DNA of 64,000 bases from Microvirga sesbaniae. Lineage in GTDB: Bacteria; Pseudomonadota; Alphaproteobacteria; Rhizobiales; Beijerinckiaceae. Positions 43,334-51,476 of the stretch are shown here, piece by piece. A program made the position numbers and the translations under genes. Below the pieces are notes generated by a model. It made no database searches and had not been told where the DNA came from. It saw nothing but the letters and a program-made list of their open reading frames with translations. The stretch spans positions 106,603 to 170,602 of the forward strand of contig NZ_JAMXFJ010000012.1 of the NCBI RefSeq assembly GCF_025460805.1, given 5' to 3'. Position 1 is the first letter of the stretch, and every line of letters starts with the position of its first letter.

Positions 43334-44131
43334 ATGCGCGCTCTGCCCAGTCTCGCCCTTGCGGTGTTCACCCTCGTCGCCACTCCCGCATGGGCCATCC
43401 TGCAGGGCGCCGCCTCGCGCGATCCCAACGGGCTGCGGCGGTCCGTGGTCTCCATCGAGAGTTCCACGGGCGAGCTCTGCTCCGGGGTGATCGTCGCGCC
43501 GGATGTGGTGCTCACCGCGGCGCATTGCATGACGGACCGCGCCGCCTACCGGGTCACGGGGCTCAGCCGCGCGTTCCGGCAGCAGCGATTCAACGTGGCG
43601 GCGCTCGCCGTCCATCCGAGCTTCGTGCCCGGCACGACGCCGCGCACGCAGCCCGGCATCGATCTCGCGCTGCTCAAGCTCGATCGCCCGGTCGGGCCGG
43701 ACTTCCTCGCCCTCGATCCGACCCAGGCCGGGCGGATCGACGTGGGCGACGGGGTCACGATCGCCGGCTTCGGCGTGCTCACCGAACGCGCGCGAGGCAC
43801 CGCCCGGACCCTGCGCCAGACCAACCTGGTGTCGCTCGGCCCCATCGAGGTGGCCAACCGGGTGCTGATCGTCGTCGACCGTGACCGGCTCGCCGAGACG
43901 GCGGGCGCCGGCGCCTGCCGGGGCGATTCCGGCGGGCCGATCCTGGCCGCCACCCGGTCGGGCTATCTGCTCTACGGCATCACGAGCTGGTCGAGCGGCC
44001 CCTTGCGCAGCCGCCAGCCGAGCGCCTGCGGGGGCCTCACGGCCGTCACGCCGATCGTCGAGCATATGGGCTGGATCGCCTCGACCATGCGCGGCCTCGG
44101 CGGGCTCAGCAGCGCCTGGTCGGGCAACTGA
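43334..44131 (+). CDS. Secreted trypsin-like serine protease (tandem paralogue)
   Basis: A 265-residue S1-family protein with a signal peptide (MRALPSLALAVFTLVATPAWA). The triad is His in VLTAAHCM, Asp in GIDLALLKLD and Ser in ACRGDSGGPI; the C-terminal CGGLTAVTPIVEHMGWI resembles the paralogue's CGGVTQGILVAPQRAWI. It differs from its neighbour by an insertion before the catalytic Asp (FVPGTTPRTQPG). Both appear active and exported; substrates are unknown. Confidence 0.88.
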   Translation: MRALPSLALAVFTLVATPAWAILQGAASRDPNGLRRSVVSIESSTGELCSGVIVAPDVVLTAAHCMTDRAAYRVTGLSRAFRQQRFNVAALAVHPSFVPGTTPRTQPGIDLALLKLDRPVGPDFLALDPTQAGRIDVGDGVTIAGFGVLTERARGTARTLRQTNLVSLGPIEVANRVLIVVDRDRLAETAGAGACRGDSGGPILAATRSGYLLYGITSWSSGPLRSRQPSACGGLTAVTPIVEHMGWIASTMRGLGGLSSAWSGN

Positions 44132-44323
44132 GCGCCCGCCGTTCACACCACCCTGTCCCGGCCATCCCGCTTGTTTGAAGCGCCGCGCTCTTCGTCACGG
44201 GATCACCGGGACGAGCCCGGTGATGACGGGGAAGAGCGCGATCGCCGCGTCGTCCCGCACGCCGCCCACGCGCCGGGTGGTGTCGGAGCGCGTCGACGAG
44301 AAAGGCCCGACGCCGGGCGAGGC
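44132..44323. repeat. Truncated composite repeat
   Basis: A composite repeat missing most of hairpin A lies at 44153-44229. The remaining 90 bases up to the lipoprotein stop show nothing recognisable. The flanking genes converge. Confidence 0.6.
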
Positions 44324-44533
44324 TCAGTGTCGGGCGCGACGGGTGTTCTTCTGCACCGTGCGGGTCACGGTCGGTCCGGTGGCCGCCCCGATGGCGCCGC
44401 CCGCCACCGCGCCCACGGGACCGGCCACGGCGCCGACGCCCGCCCCGACGGCCGCGCCGCCGACGCGCTCCTCCGTGGTGGTGCAGGCCGCGGCCGCCAG
44501 GCCGACGAGCGCAACGAAAGCGAGCTTCTTCAT
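44324..44533 (-). CDS. Small glycine-rich lipoprotein
   Basis: A 69-residue protein with a lipoprotein signal (MKKLAFVALVGLAAAAC; Cys17 would be lipidated), then a glycine-zipper segment (VGGAAVGAGVGAVAGPVGAVAGGAIGAA, given here across residues 24-51) and a basic end TRRARH. Glycine-zipper lipoproteins insert in or brace the outer membrane. GGGAGG lies six bases before the ATG. A 12-bp tandem repeat occupies the leader just upstream. Confidence 0.8.
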   Translation of the reverse strand: MKKLAFVALVGLAAAACTTTEERVGGAAVGAGVGAVAGPVGAVAGGAIGAATGPTVTRTVQKNTRRARH

Positions 44534-44542
44534 GACAACCTC

Positions 44543-44578
44543 CCAAGAGACGCGCCAAGAGACGCGCCAAGATACGCG
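44543..44578 (-). repeat. 12-bp tandem repeat in leader of the lipoprotein gene
   Basis: Three adjacent units on the plus strand: CCAAGAGACGCG, CCAAGAGACGCG and CCAAGATACGCG. They lie immediately upstream of the ribosome binding site, so copy-number change would alter leader length. Confidence 0.85.
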
Positions 44579-44768
44579 GAGATCCGACGCCTTCCCGTCG
44601 AAGAAAGGGCCCGCCGCTTCCGCATCCGCGGGGGCGTTCAACTAACGCGCGCCCATGGACAAGGTTCAGGACAATAATCGCAGTGCGGCCCGGCGGAGGC
44701 GCGCGTCGGGCGGGCGGCCTTCGGCTTGCGCGGCACGCGGGCCAGGATGGTCCGGATCTTGGTCCGGA

Positions 44769-44969
44769 TCACGAGGAATCTCCCGAGTGACGGCGGTTCA
44801 GGAGGGACAATTCGCGCACGAATTCGTCGAACCGGCGGTTCGCCGCGAAGAGGTCGCGCAGGGTCATGGCCAGCAGGGCAGAGGCCCCGCTCGCCCAGAC
44901 GAACAGGGCCAGATGGGCGAGGTCCCCGCGCCGGATGACGGCTTCGGCGATCTGATCGAATGTGCTCAT
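44769..44969 (-). CDS. Small membrane-associated hypothetical protein
   Basis: A 66-residue protein with one predicted transmembrane helix (LAHLALFVWASGASALLAMTL, given for residues about 18-37; flanks are polar), a charged C-terminus (DLFAANRRFDEFVRELSLLNRRH) that may form an amphipathic helix, and no recognised family. Start at MSTFDQIAEAV. The sequence looks protein-like and not repeat-derived. Confidence 0.55.
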   Translation of the reverse strand: MSTFDQIAEAVIRRGDLAHLALFVWASGASALLAMTLRDLFAANRRFDEFVRELSLLNRRHSGDSS

Positions 44970-45542
44970 GGTTTGTTCTCGCAATGGGGCTCCGTTGGAG
45001 GGGGTCGGGGGCTGGCCTCGTGCCGGCCGCCCCGATGCGGAAAGGCGCGGCGCCTCGAATGACCGGGATCACCGGGGCAAGCCCGGTGATAACGTGGTGT
45101 GTATGTGGCCCGGTGATGACACTCTCCCTACGTCATGGCCGGCCTCCGCCCTTCCTGCCACCCTCCGCACGTCATGGCCGGGCTCGTCCCGGCCATCCCG
45201 ACCGGAAAGGCGCGGCGCTTCTCAGAAGCGGGATCACCGGGACAAGCCCGGTGATGACGTGGTGTATGTGTGAGGCGGTGCGAACACCCTCCACACGCCA
45301 TGGCACCCTCCGCCCTTCCTGACACCCACCCCACGTCATGGCCGGCCTTGTGCCGGCCATCCCGATCAGAAAGGCGCGGCGCCTCGAACAATCGAGATCA
45401 CCGGGACGAGCCCGGTGATGACGTGGGAGGGTGGTGTGAGCGGGTGGTGACACCCACCCCACGTCATGGCCGGGCTCGTCCCGGCCATCCCGATCATGAC
45501 AAGCACCGCGCCCCACCGGATCGGGATCACCGGGACGATCTG
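44970..45542. repeat. Repeat cluster, left part of a 1.9-kb gene-free stretch
   Basis: Contains composite repeats at 45012-45098 (A hairpin damaged), 45168-45261, 45332-45425 and 45460-45539 (B truncated), plus a partial A around 45130. All are in the A-first orientation. No gene is seen. Confidence 0.75.
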
Positions 45543-45883
45543 CCTGCCGGTTCTCCACGCTGGCGACAACTTCCGCAGCGCGTGCCGAAGAAGGCGGCAG
45601 TTTCCGCCCGGATGTCATTGGACGGTCACAGACCCTGCGGTACGCTGTGATCGTTGCAGGGGCATCCGGCGACATTCACGCGCCAGCCGAGCGGGTCCCC
45701 CCTCCTCGGCTGGCGCGACCATCAGATTTCTCGAGCTCGGCCGTCCTGTCTCCTATCCGGGACGGCGCGAGGCAGACGGCGGGGCGGATTCGGCACGGAT
45801 GGACTGCCATCCGCCCCGGCCCTGCAGCCGCCATGCTCCTTTGGAGACAGGCTCGCCCGAAAGGCTCACCTCATCAGGAGACG
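45543..45883. other. Gene-free region with strong C-rich-loop hairpin
   Basis: No gene or composite repeat. The notable feature is a 13-bp perfect stem CGCGCCAGCCGAG (45679-45691) / CTCGGCTGGCGCG (45705-45717) with a 13-base loop rich in C (GTCCCCCCTC within it). No T run follows. It could be part of a structured RNA; no promoter was convincing. Confidence 0.45.
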
Positions 45884-45911
45884 TTGAGCATCGCGGCGCA
45901 CCGCTTACCTT
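45884..45911 (+). promoter_or_regulatory. Possible promoter of plus-strand small RNA
   Basis: TTGAGC, 16-base spacer, TACCTT. Both hexamers are only moderate matches to the housekeeping consensus; the case rests on position before the structured, terminated element. Confidence 0.35.
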
Positions 45912-45917
45912 AACGGT

Positions 45918-46003
45918 TGTGGCTCCATCTCTTGCCCCTACGGGAGTCACGGCGCCCCGGCCGATGCGTGCGTGAACACCCTCCTTCGGCTGGGGCGTTT
46001 TTT
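45918..46003 (+). ncRNA. Candidate small RNA, plus strand
   Basis: About 86 nt. It contains an 8-bp stem GTGGCTCC (45919-45926) / GGAGTCAC (45943-45950) with one G-U pair, then an intrinsic terminator: GCCCCGGCCGA (45954-45964) / TCGGCTGGGGC (45986-45996) with one G-U pair, a 21-base loop containing ACCCTCCT, and a six-T run (45998-46003). The CCUCC in the loop is complementary to Shine-Dalgarno sequences, as in several alphaproteobacterial trans-acting sRNAs. Family not recognised. Confidence 0.5.
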
Positions 46004-46031
46004 CTCGAAGGCTTCGTGCCGGCCACCGCGC

Positions 46032-46078
46032 CCTCCGCACGTCATCACCGGCACAAGGCCGGTGATGACGTGCGGAGG
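46032..46078. repeat. Perfect 21-bp palindrome (B-type hairpin) between convergent sRNAs
   Basis: CCTCCGCACGTCATCACCGG plus one C pairs exactly with its complement around a 5-base loop ACAAG. It is a lone B hairpin of the composite repeat family with unusually extended perfect flanks, located midway between the ends of the two candidate small RNAs. Confidence 0.85.
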
Positions 46079-46093
46079 ATGGAGGACGCCCAT

Positions 46094-46180
46094 AAAAAAC
46101 CGCCCAAGCGGGGGCGCTTGAGCGGCGGAGGTTGCACCGAGCGGTGAATGCGGGGGCCTGATTCACACTTCATCAGTGTT
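46094..46180 (-). ncRNA. Candidate small RNA, minus strand
   Basis: About 86 nt, with a good promoter (next entry), a 5' stem ACACT-gatga-AGTGT, a second stem CACC/GGTG, a single-stranded CAACCTCCGCC with a CCUCC anti-Shine-Dalgarno motif, and an intrinsic terminator: on the RNA CCGCUCAAGCG / CGCUUGGGCGG (11 bp including one U-G pair) with a CCCC loop and six U (46099-46094). No coding potential. The family is not recognised; organisation is that of a trans-acting riboregulator. Confidence 0.62.
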
Positions 46181-46185
46181 CACGT

Positions 46186-46214
46186 TTTGTACTCTAGCAG
46201 CGTGCCGCTGTCAA
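46186..46214 (-). promoter_or_regulatory. Sigma-70-type promoter of minus-strand small RNA
   Basis: Exact -35 TTGACA (46214-46209), 17-base spacer, -10 TACAAA (46191-46186; four of six consensus bases). Predicted start near 46180. Confidence 0.65.
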
Positions 46215-46868
46215 GGGGAACATTCCTGTCCGGAACCCGGTCCGGAGAACATGCGGGTCCCAAGAGCGTCGCCCTTCCCGCCATGGCGGGCTCTCCCGAC
46301 TGGGGTTCCGCCATGGTCGGGTCTGTCCCGTCCATCCCATGGTCCGACCGACACCCTGCACGTCGTGGCCGGCCTTGTGCCGGCCATCCCGATCGGAAGA
46401 GCGCGGCGCTCCCAACAATCGGGATCACCGGGACAAGCCCGGTGATGACGTGTGAGGGTGGTGTGAGCGGTGATGGCGGGGAAGGGTGGGACGGGCGCGG
46501 CGACGAGTCGGAGCCAGGAAGCGTTCGCGGATGTTCCGGAAAGGCCAGGAATTAAAGGATAATGTCACAGGATTCGGGGACCGAAATCGGAACAAGTGGC
46601 CAATGAACGGGAAACCCCGATTCCGTTCCATGCGGCGCCGGAATGGCGGCATTCGGCATGGGAATTCCTGCCCGGCGCCGACCGGCCATCATTCCGAGGC
46701 CGCGGCGCTTCAAACAATCGGGATCACCGGGACGAGCCCGGTGATGACGTGGAGGGTGGTGTGAGGCGGTGCGAACACCCTCCACACGTCATGGCCGGGC
46801 TTGTCCCGGCCATTCCGATCGTCTGAAGGGCGGCCCTGGCCATCGTCGGATGACAGGAGAGCGCTCCG
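46215..46868. repeat. Repeat-bearing right part of the gene-free stretch
   Basis: A degenerate A-like hairpin is at 46310-46346; a full composite repeat at 46359-46452; a composite with truncated A at 46680-46751; a lone A at 46784-46820. The 46500-46680 segment carries no repeat and no credible gene; open frames through it translate repeats at their ends. Confidence 0.65.
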
Positions 46869-47900
46869 TCAGGGGAGCCTCACATCCACGGCGATCATCT
46901 CGTGATCCGACACCGCCCTGCCCTCCCGGTCGACGGCCGGGACGATCCGCGGATTCGCGACCGGGAGTCCGCGGGCTACGATCCAGTCGAGCTTGCCAAA
47001 GGGCGGCGCGTGCTTGTTCTTCGGCCCCGGCGTCTGGGTCGGGCGCGCGAGATTGGCGCCCGTCCAGGCAAAGCCCGCTTGCGCGAGATCGCCGAAGAGG
47101 GGCTCGTATCGCTCCGGCGCATCGAGGAGCAGATGACGCTCGTCCTCGGACCGCGGCAGGGCCTTGGTGTTGAAGTCGCCGCCGATCACGCAGGGCGCAT
47201 CGGGCGCGATGGCGTCGAGCGCCTTCAGCAGGGCCTGGATCTGCCGCTGCCGGTCGGCCGGATCGGTCTTGCTTTCGAGGTGGGTGCTCACGACCCAGAG
47301 GGGGAGCGGCGCATCGCCCACGCGGGCGGCGAGCGCCATACGCCGGCCGATCCGCCTCTGCGCGCCCTCGAAGCCGGAGAACCACAGGCCTCCCGCCTCC
47401 AGGGGGATGAGGTGGGGCGCCTCGAGGGCAAGGCCGGTCACGATGGCGTTGCCGTGGAGGCCTGCGGCGTTGCGCTCGCCCGCATGCGCGCGCATCTCGC
47501 CCCGGTCGCCGAGATCGAGCTCCACGAACTCGGCGCCGAAGAGATAGCCCTCGCGGCCGGTCGCGGTGAGGTCGCGCAGATTGTGCGTGTTGCCCGAGCG
47601 CGCCATGCCGCAATCGACCTCGCTCAGGAGCGCGAGATCGGCGCCGGCCCGCTCCAGGAGGAAGCGGGTCGCCGGTCGGCTTCCGAGGCGCTCGCTGTTG
47701 AAGGCCGCGATCCGCAGAATCGCCGGACAAGCCCGGACGCGGTCGGGCGGGCGCTGCTCGATCGCCGCGAAGGCCGGGATCCGCCGCAGCAGGCGCCCAT
47801 GCGCATCCGGCCCGCGCCGGGATGCGGCGCGGGCCTCCTCCAGGACGGTCTCTTCGGGAGCCGGGAGATGCGGCACGACCCTGTCGACGACGGACCCCAT
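46869..47900 (-). CDS. Endonuclease/exonuclease/phosphatase family protein
   Basis: A 343-residue protein. The metal-dependent EEP core starts at about residue 62 (LRIAAFNSERLG, with the Asn), then LLSEVDCG with the catalytic Glu, GNAIVTGL, WVVSTHLES with His, CVIGGDFNTKA with the Asp-Phe-Asn motif, KLDWIVARGL and VSDHEMIAVDV with the terminal Asp-His pair. All catalytic positions of the DNase I/AP-endonuclease/phosphoesterase fold are present. Substrate (DNA, lipid or sugar phosphate) is not evident. The N-terminal 60 residues are not part of the fold and the true start may be internal. Confidence 0.82.
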   Translation of the reverse strand: MGSVVDRVVPHLPAPEETVLEEARAASRRGPDAHGRLLRRIPAFAAIEQRPPDRVRACPAILRIAAFNSERLGSRPATRFLLERAGADLALLSEVDCGMARSGNTHNLRDLTATGREGYLFGAEFVELDLGDRGEMRAHAGERNAAGLHGNAIVTGLALEAPHLIPLEAGGLWFSGFEGAQRRIGRRMALAARVGDAPLPLWVVSTHLESKTDPADRQRQIQALLKALDAIAPDAPCVIGGDFNTKALPRSEDERHLLLDAPERYEPLFGDLAQAGFAWTGANLARPTQTPGPKNKHAPPFGKLDWIVARGLPVANPRIVPAVDREGRAVSDHEMIAVDVRLP

Positions 47901-48018
47901 GATGCGCGGGCCTCTGACAACGATGATCTCGGTCTTTGGCCAGATAGGGCGCGCCGCCGCCGGCCGGACGGTCCTGACTCAGGAATTTTTATTCAGGAAT
48001 TTTTCATGGCGTCCCTTA

Positions 48019-48043
48019 GGAACTTTTTTAGGCGAAGTCCGTT
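48019..48043 (+). promoter_or_regulatory. EcfG (general stress response) promoter
   Basis: GGAAC (48019-48023), exactly 16 bases, CGTT (48040-48043), the consensus of the PhyR-controlled sigma factor EcfG of Alphaproteobacteria. It lies 36 bases before the ATG of the small membrane protein. Upstream, 47981-48010 holds a direct repeat of TTCAGGAATTTTT-like units. Confidence 0.72.
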
Positions 48044-48079
48044 ATGTGTGCGCATCAAGCCTTGCCGGGGAGGAAGCCC

Positions 48080-48286
48080 ATGATCTTTTGGGCTGCTGTT
48101 GTTGCGCTCGTCGTGGGCGCATTCGTCTATGTCGGCGACCTCTCTTCGGCCCTGTCCTCGGCTCTTGTGAGCCTGGCGGAGATCGGCGGCGTCGTGGCCC
48201 TGTTCACCCTGGTCTGCGCCGCGGAGGTCTTCAGCATCCCGAAGGGCTCGCCCCTCGACAAGGGATCTCCGACCCCTGAAGCCTGA
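48080..48286 (+). CDS. Small membrane protein, probably stress-induced
   Basis: A 68-residue protein with two predicted transmembrane helices (residues 2-18, FWAAVVALVVGAFVYV; about 34-50, IGGVVALFTLVCAAEVF) and a soluble tail ending SPTPEA. A strong AGGAAG/GGAGG site precedes ATG 48080. An EcfG-type promoter upstream suggests induction in the general stress response. A GGCCGCCC / GGGCGGCC hairpin without T run follows the stop at 48289-48318. Family not recognised. Confidence 0.75.
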   Translation: MIFWAAVVALVVGAFVYVGDLSSALSSALVSLAEIGGVVALFTLVCAAEVFSIPKGSPLDKGSPTPEA

Positions 48287-48391
48287 CCGGCCGCCCGTCC
48301 GCGCCGCGAGGGGCGGCCCGACTATGCGGGCAACAGCGTTTCTTCAGTCGTCGATACGATAAATCGTTGCATCCGCGTCGGGTCGTGCTAA

Positions 48392-49921
<1,530 letters not shown>

Positions 49922-49948
49922 TCCGTCCGGAGCCATGACCGTGACGAG

Positions 49949-49974
49949 GGGCGGCCGAGAGGCCGCCCTTTTTT
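49949..49974 (+). terminator. Intrinsic terminator of the TRAP receptor gene
   Basis: GGGCGGCC-GAGA-GGCCGCCC followed by six T. An 8-bp perfect GC stem with a stable GNRA-type loop, 28 bases after the stop codon. Confidence 0.93.
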
Positions 49975-50083
49975 CTCGCCCGCGTCGTGCCCAGATAACA
50001 CCCTCGCGGCAACGGATCTCGAGCGCTCGCGCCTCGCCGGACGTTGGGCCGTCGCGTGAGTATCAAGGGGTCGGCTACAGACG

Positions 50084-50689
50084 ATGCGCTGGACGTTCCG
50101 GATCAGTTTCCTTCTTTTCCTCGCCTGGGCGATCTTCATGGTCTCCCCCTTCGTCGCGCTCTACGACCTCTCGAAGGCCGTCGAAGCACGGGACGTCGCC
50201 CGGATCACCGAGCGGGTGAACTTCAATGCGCTGCGCGCCTCCCTGGCCCGGCAGATCCTGGGCGAGTATCTGAAGAGCCAGGACCTCGACGGGCTCGGCC
50301 AGCAGGCGGCCGCGCAGGCCGGCACCGCCGTCCTCAACCCGGTCCTCGAGCAACTCATCACCCCGCAGGCGGTCATCGACCTTCTCGACGACGGACAATT
50401 GCAGCAGGTCGCCGGGCCACAGGGCACCGGCGCCCTGTTTTTCCCCGTCGGCTTCGATGCCTCTTCGCTCGAAAAAGGGTGGCGGACCTTCCTCTTTTCG
50501 GAATCCCAAGGCTTCCGATCGGTCACCATCCCGCTCCCGCCCGATGAGCCGAAGGAGCGTCAGTTCAGGATCACCCTGCGCCTGAGCGGCGCCACTTGGC
50601 GCCTGACGGGAATCGAACTTCCCGAGCCGCTTCGGGAAGAATTGATCAGGCGTGCGAGCGCCGCGACGAAGTCTAGGCCCAAGCTCTAA
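50084..50689 (+). CDS. DUF2939 domain-containing membrane-anchored protein
   Basis: A 201-residue protein with an N-terminal transmembrane anchor (residues 6-24) followed by VSPFVALYDLSKAVEARDVARITERVNF, the hallmark of the DUF2939 family (split here at VEA), and a mixed domain with ITLRLSGATWRLTGIELP near the C-terminus. Probably periplasmic or inner-membrane facing. Function is unknown. Codon use is ordinary. Confidence 0.8.
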   Translation: MRWTFRISFLLFLAWAIFMVSPFVALYDLSKAVEARDVARITERVNFNALRASLARQILGEYLKSQDLDGLGQQAAAQAGTAVLNPVLEQLITPQAVIDLLDDGQLQQVAGPQGTGALFFPVGFDASSLEKGWRTFLFSESQGFRSVTIPLPPDEPKERQFRITLRLSGATWRLTGIELPEPLREELIRRASAATKSRPKL

Positions 50690-50699
50690 GGCTAATGCT

Positions 50700-50725
50700 G
50701 GAACCTTGAGCATAACATGAGCGTT
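50700..50725 (+). promoter_or_regulatory. EcfG (general stress response) promoter
   Basis: GGAAC (50700-50704), 17 bases, CGTT (50722-50725). The match is exact and lies 35 bases before the preferred ATG of the next gene. Confidence 0.72.
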
Positions 50726-50760
50726 CCCAGTCAGACGATGATCTGATGAAGGACAAAGTG

Positions 50761-51075
50761 ATGCGTAAGATTGCTTTCGGAATCGCCGCAGCCTCCCTGT
50801 TGATCATGCCTCAACTTGCCTTTGCTCAGGAAGGCACGGCTGCGGGCGTCGCAACCGGCGCCGTGACGGGCGCCATCGTCGGCGGTCCGGTGGGCGCGGT
50901 CGTCGGCGCGGGGGTCGGCGGCATCGCGGGCGGTCTCGCCGAGCAGAACGCCAAGATGCAGAACGCCCCGGCCGTCGTCGTGGTCCCCGATGCCGCAACG
51001 ACCGGGTCGGTCCGGCAGCGGACATGCACGGTGGACGCCTCCGGCAACCAAGCCTGCACGGACGTCGTCCGATAG
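50761..51075 (+). CDS. Secreted glycine-zipper protein
   Basis: A 104-residue exported protein: signal peptide MRKIAFGIAAASLLIMPQLA (cleavage after AFA), a glycine-zipper segment (GVATGAVTGAIVGGPVGAVV and on to GGIAGGL), and a C-terminal part with a Cys pair (RTCTVDASGNQACTDVVR). ATG 50761 has AAGGA seven bases upstream and was preferred over ATG 50746. An exact EcfG-type promoter precedes it, so it is probably a general stress gene. A 15-bp perfect hairpin follows. Confidence 0.82.
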   Translation: MRKIAFGIAAASLLIMPQLAFAQEGTAAGVATGAVTGAIVGGPVGAVVGAGVGGIAGGLAEQNAKMQNAPAVVVVPDAATTGSVRQRTCTVDASGNQACTDVVR

Positions 51076-51098
51076 CGGCGACGTCGGTCCGAGATGCC

Positions 51099-51132
51099 GA
51101 GAAGCCCGTCTGGTTTCCCAGACGGGCTTCTC
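51099..51132. terminator. 15-bp perfect hairpin after the glycine-zipper gene
   Basis: GAGAAGCCCGTCTGG-TTTC-CCAGACGGGCTTCTC. Very strong stem, 24 bases after the stop codon, but no T run on either strand; it may stop transcription weakly or protect the 3' end. Confidence 0.65.
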
Positions 51133-51209
51133 GCTACGCGGGACTAAAACAATCCCAAAGCATTCCTCACAGCATTCCTTGGCGATGAACAACCTCTTCA
51201 AAACACCCG

Positions 51210-51287
51210 TCAGTGGATGAATAACCACCCCACCATCGCGAGCGGAAAAACAGTGCCAAGAATAAAACAGATGACTTGCGAAGTCAT
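51210..51287 (-). CDS. 25-residue membrane micro-protein
   Basis: A 26-codon gene starting at ATG 51287: residues MTSQVICFILGTVFPLAMVG then WLFIH and TGA. Residues 4-24 form one hydrophobic helix. GGAGGG lies seven bases before the ATG. Sixteen to twenty bases further up, GGAAC-N16-AGTT (51334-51310) fits the EcfG promoter pattern and would give a leader of about 15-20 nt. Too short for usual gene finders; reality rests on the combination of promoter, ribosome binding site and transmembrane character. Confidence 0.5.
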   Translation of the reverse strand: MTSQVICFILGTVFPLAMVGWLFIH

Positions 51288-51309
51288 ATGAATCCCTCCA
51301 TGGCACGAT

Positions 51310-51334
51310 AACTGGTAACATTGAAATACGTTCC
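51310..51334 (-). promoter_or_regulatory. Probable EcfG-type promoter of the micro-protein gene
   Basis: On the minus strand GGAAC (51334-51330), 16 bases, AGTT (51313-51310). It deviates from CGTT at one base but satisfies the looser GGAAC-N18-TT form described for the Sinorhizobium orthologue RpoE2. Confidence 0.55.
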
Positions 51335-51422
51335 GCCGTACTACGAAACTGCGCAAACAGCTTCCGCGGAACCACAAGGATGTAGTCTGAAATAACTTTG
51401 ATCTACGCCCCTATCGCGGGAG

Positions 51423-51447
51423 GGAACCGAGCCTCGCCCCCTCGATT
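51423..51447 (+). promoter_or_regulatory. Possible EcfG-type promoter of the AI-2E family gene
   Basis: GGAAC (51423-51427), 18 bases, TT (51446-51447); the -10 reads GATT instead of CGTT. It lies 30 bases before the ATG and is divergent from the micro-protein promoter. Confidence 0.4.
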
Positions 51448-51476
51448 GTCACAACGGACAGCGTGAGGCGTAAACG

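Noticed and set aside
45640..46003. Possible RNase P RNA, tmRNA or SRP RNA in the gene-free stretch
   Set aside because: None of the universally conserved core motifs of these RNAs could be found on either strand.
46595..46664. GGAAC-N15-CGTT on the minus strand near 46663
   Set aside because: Spacer is one base too short for EcfG promoters and no gene begins downstream.
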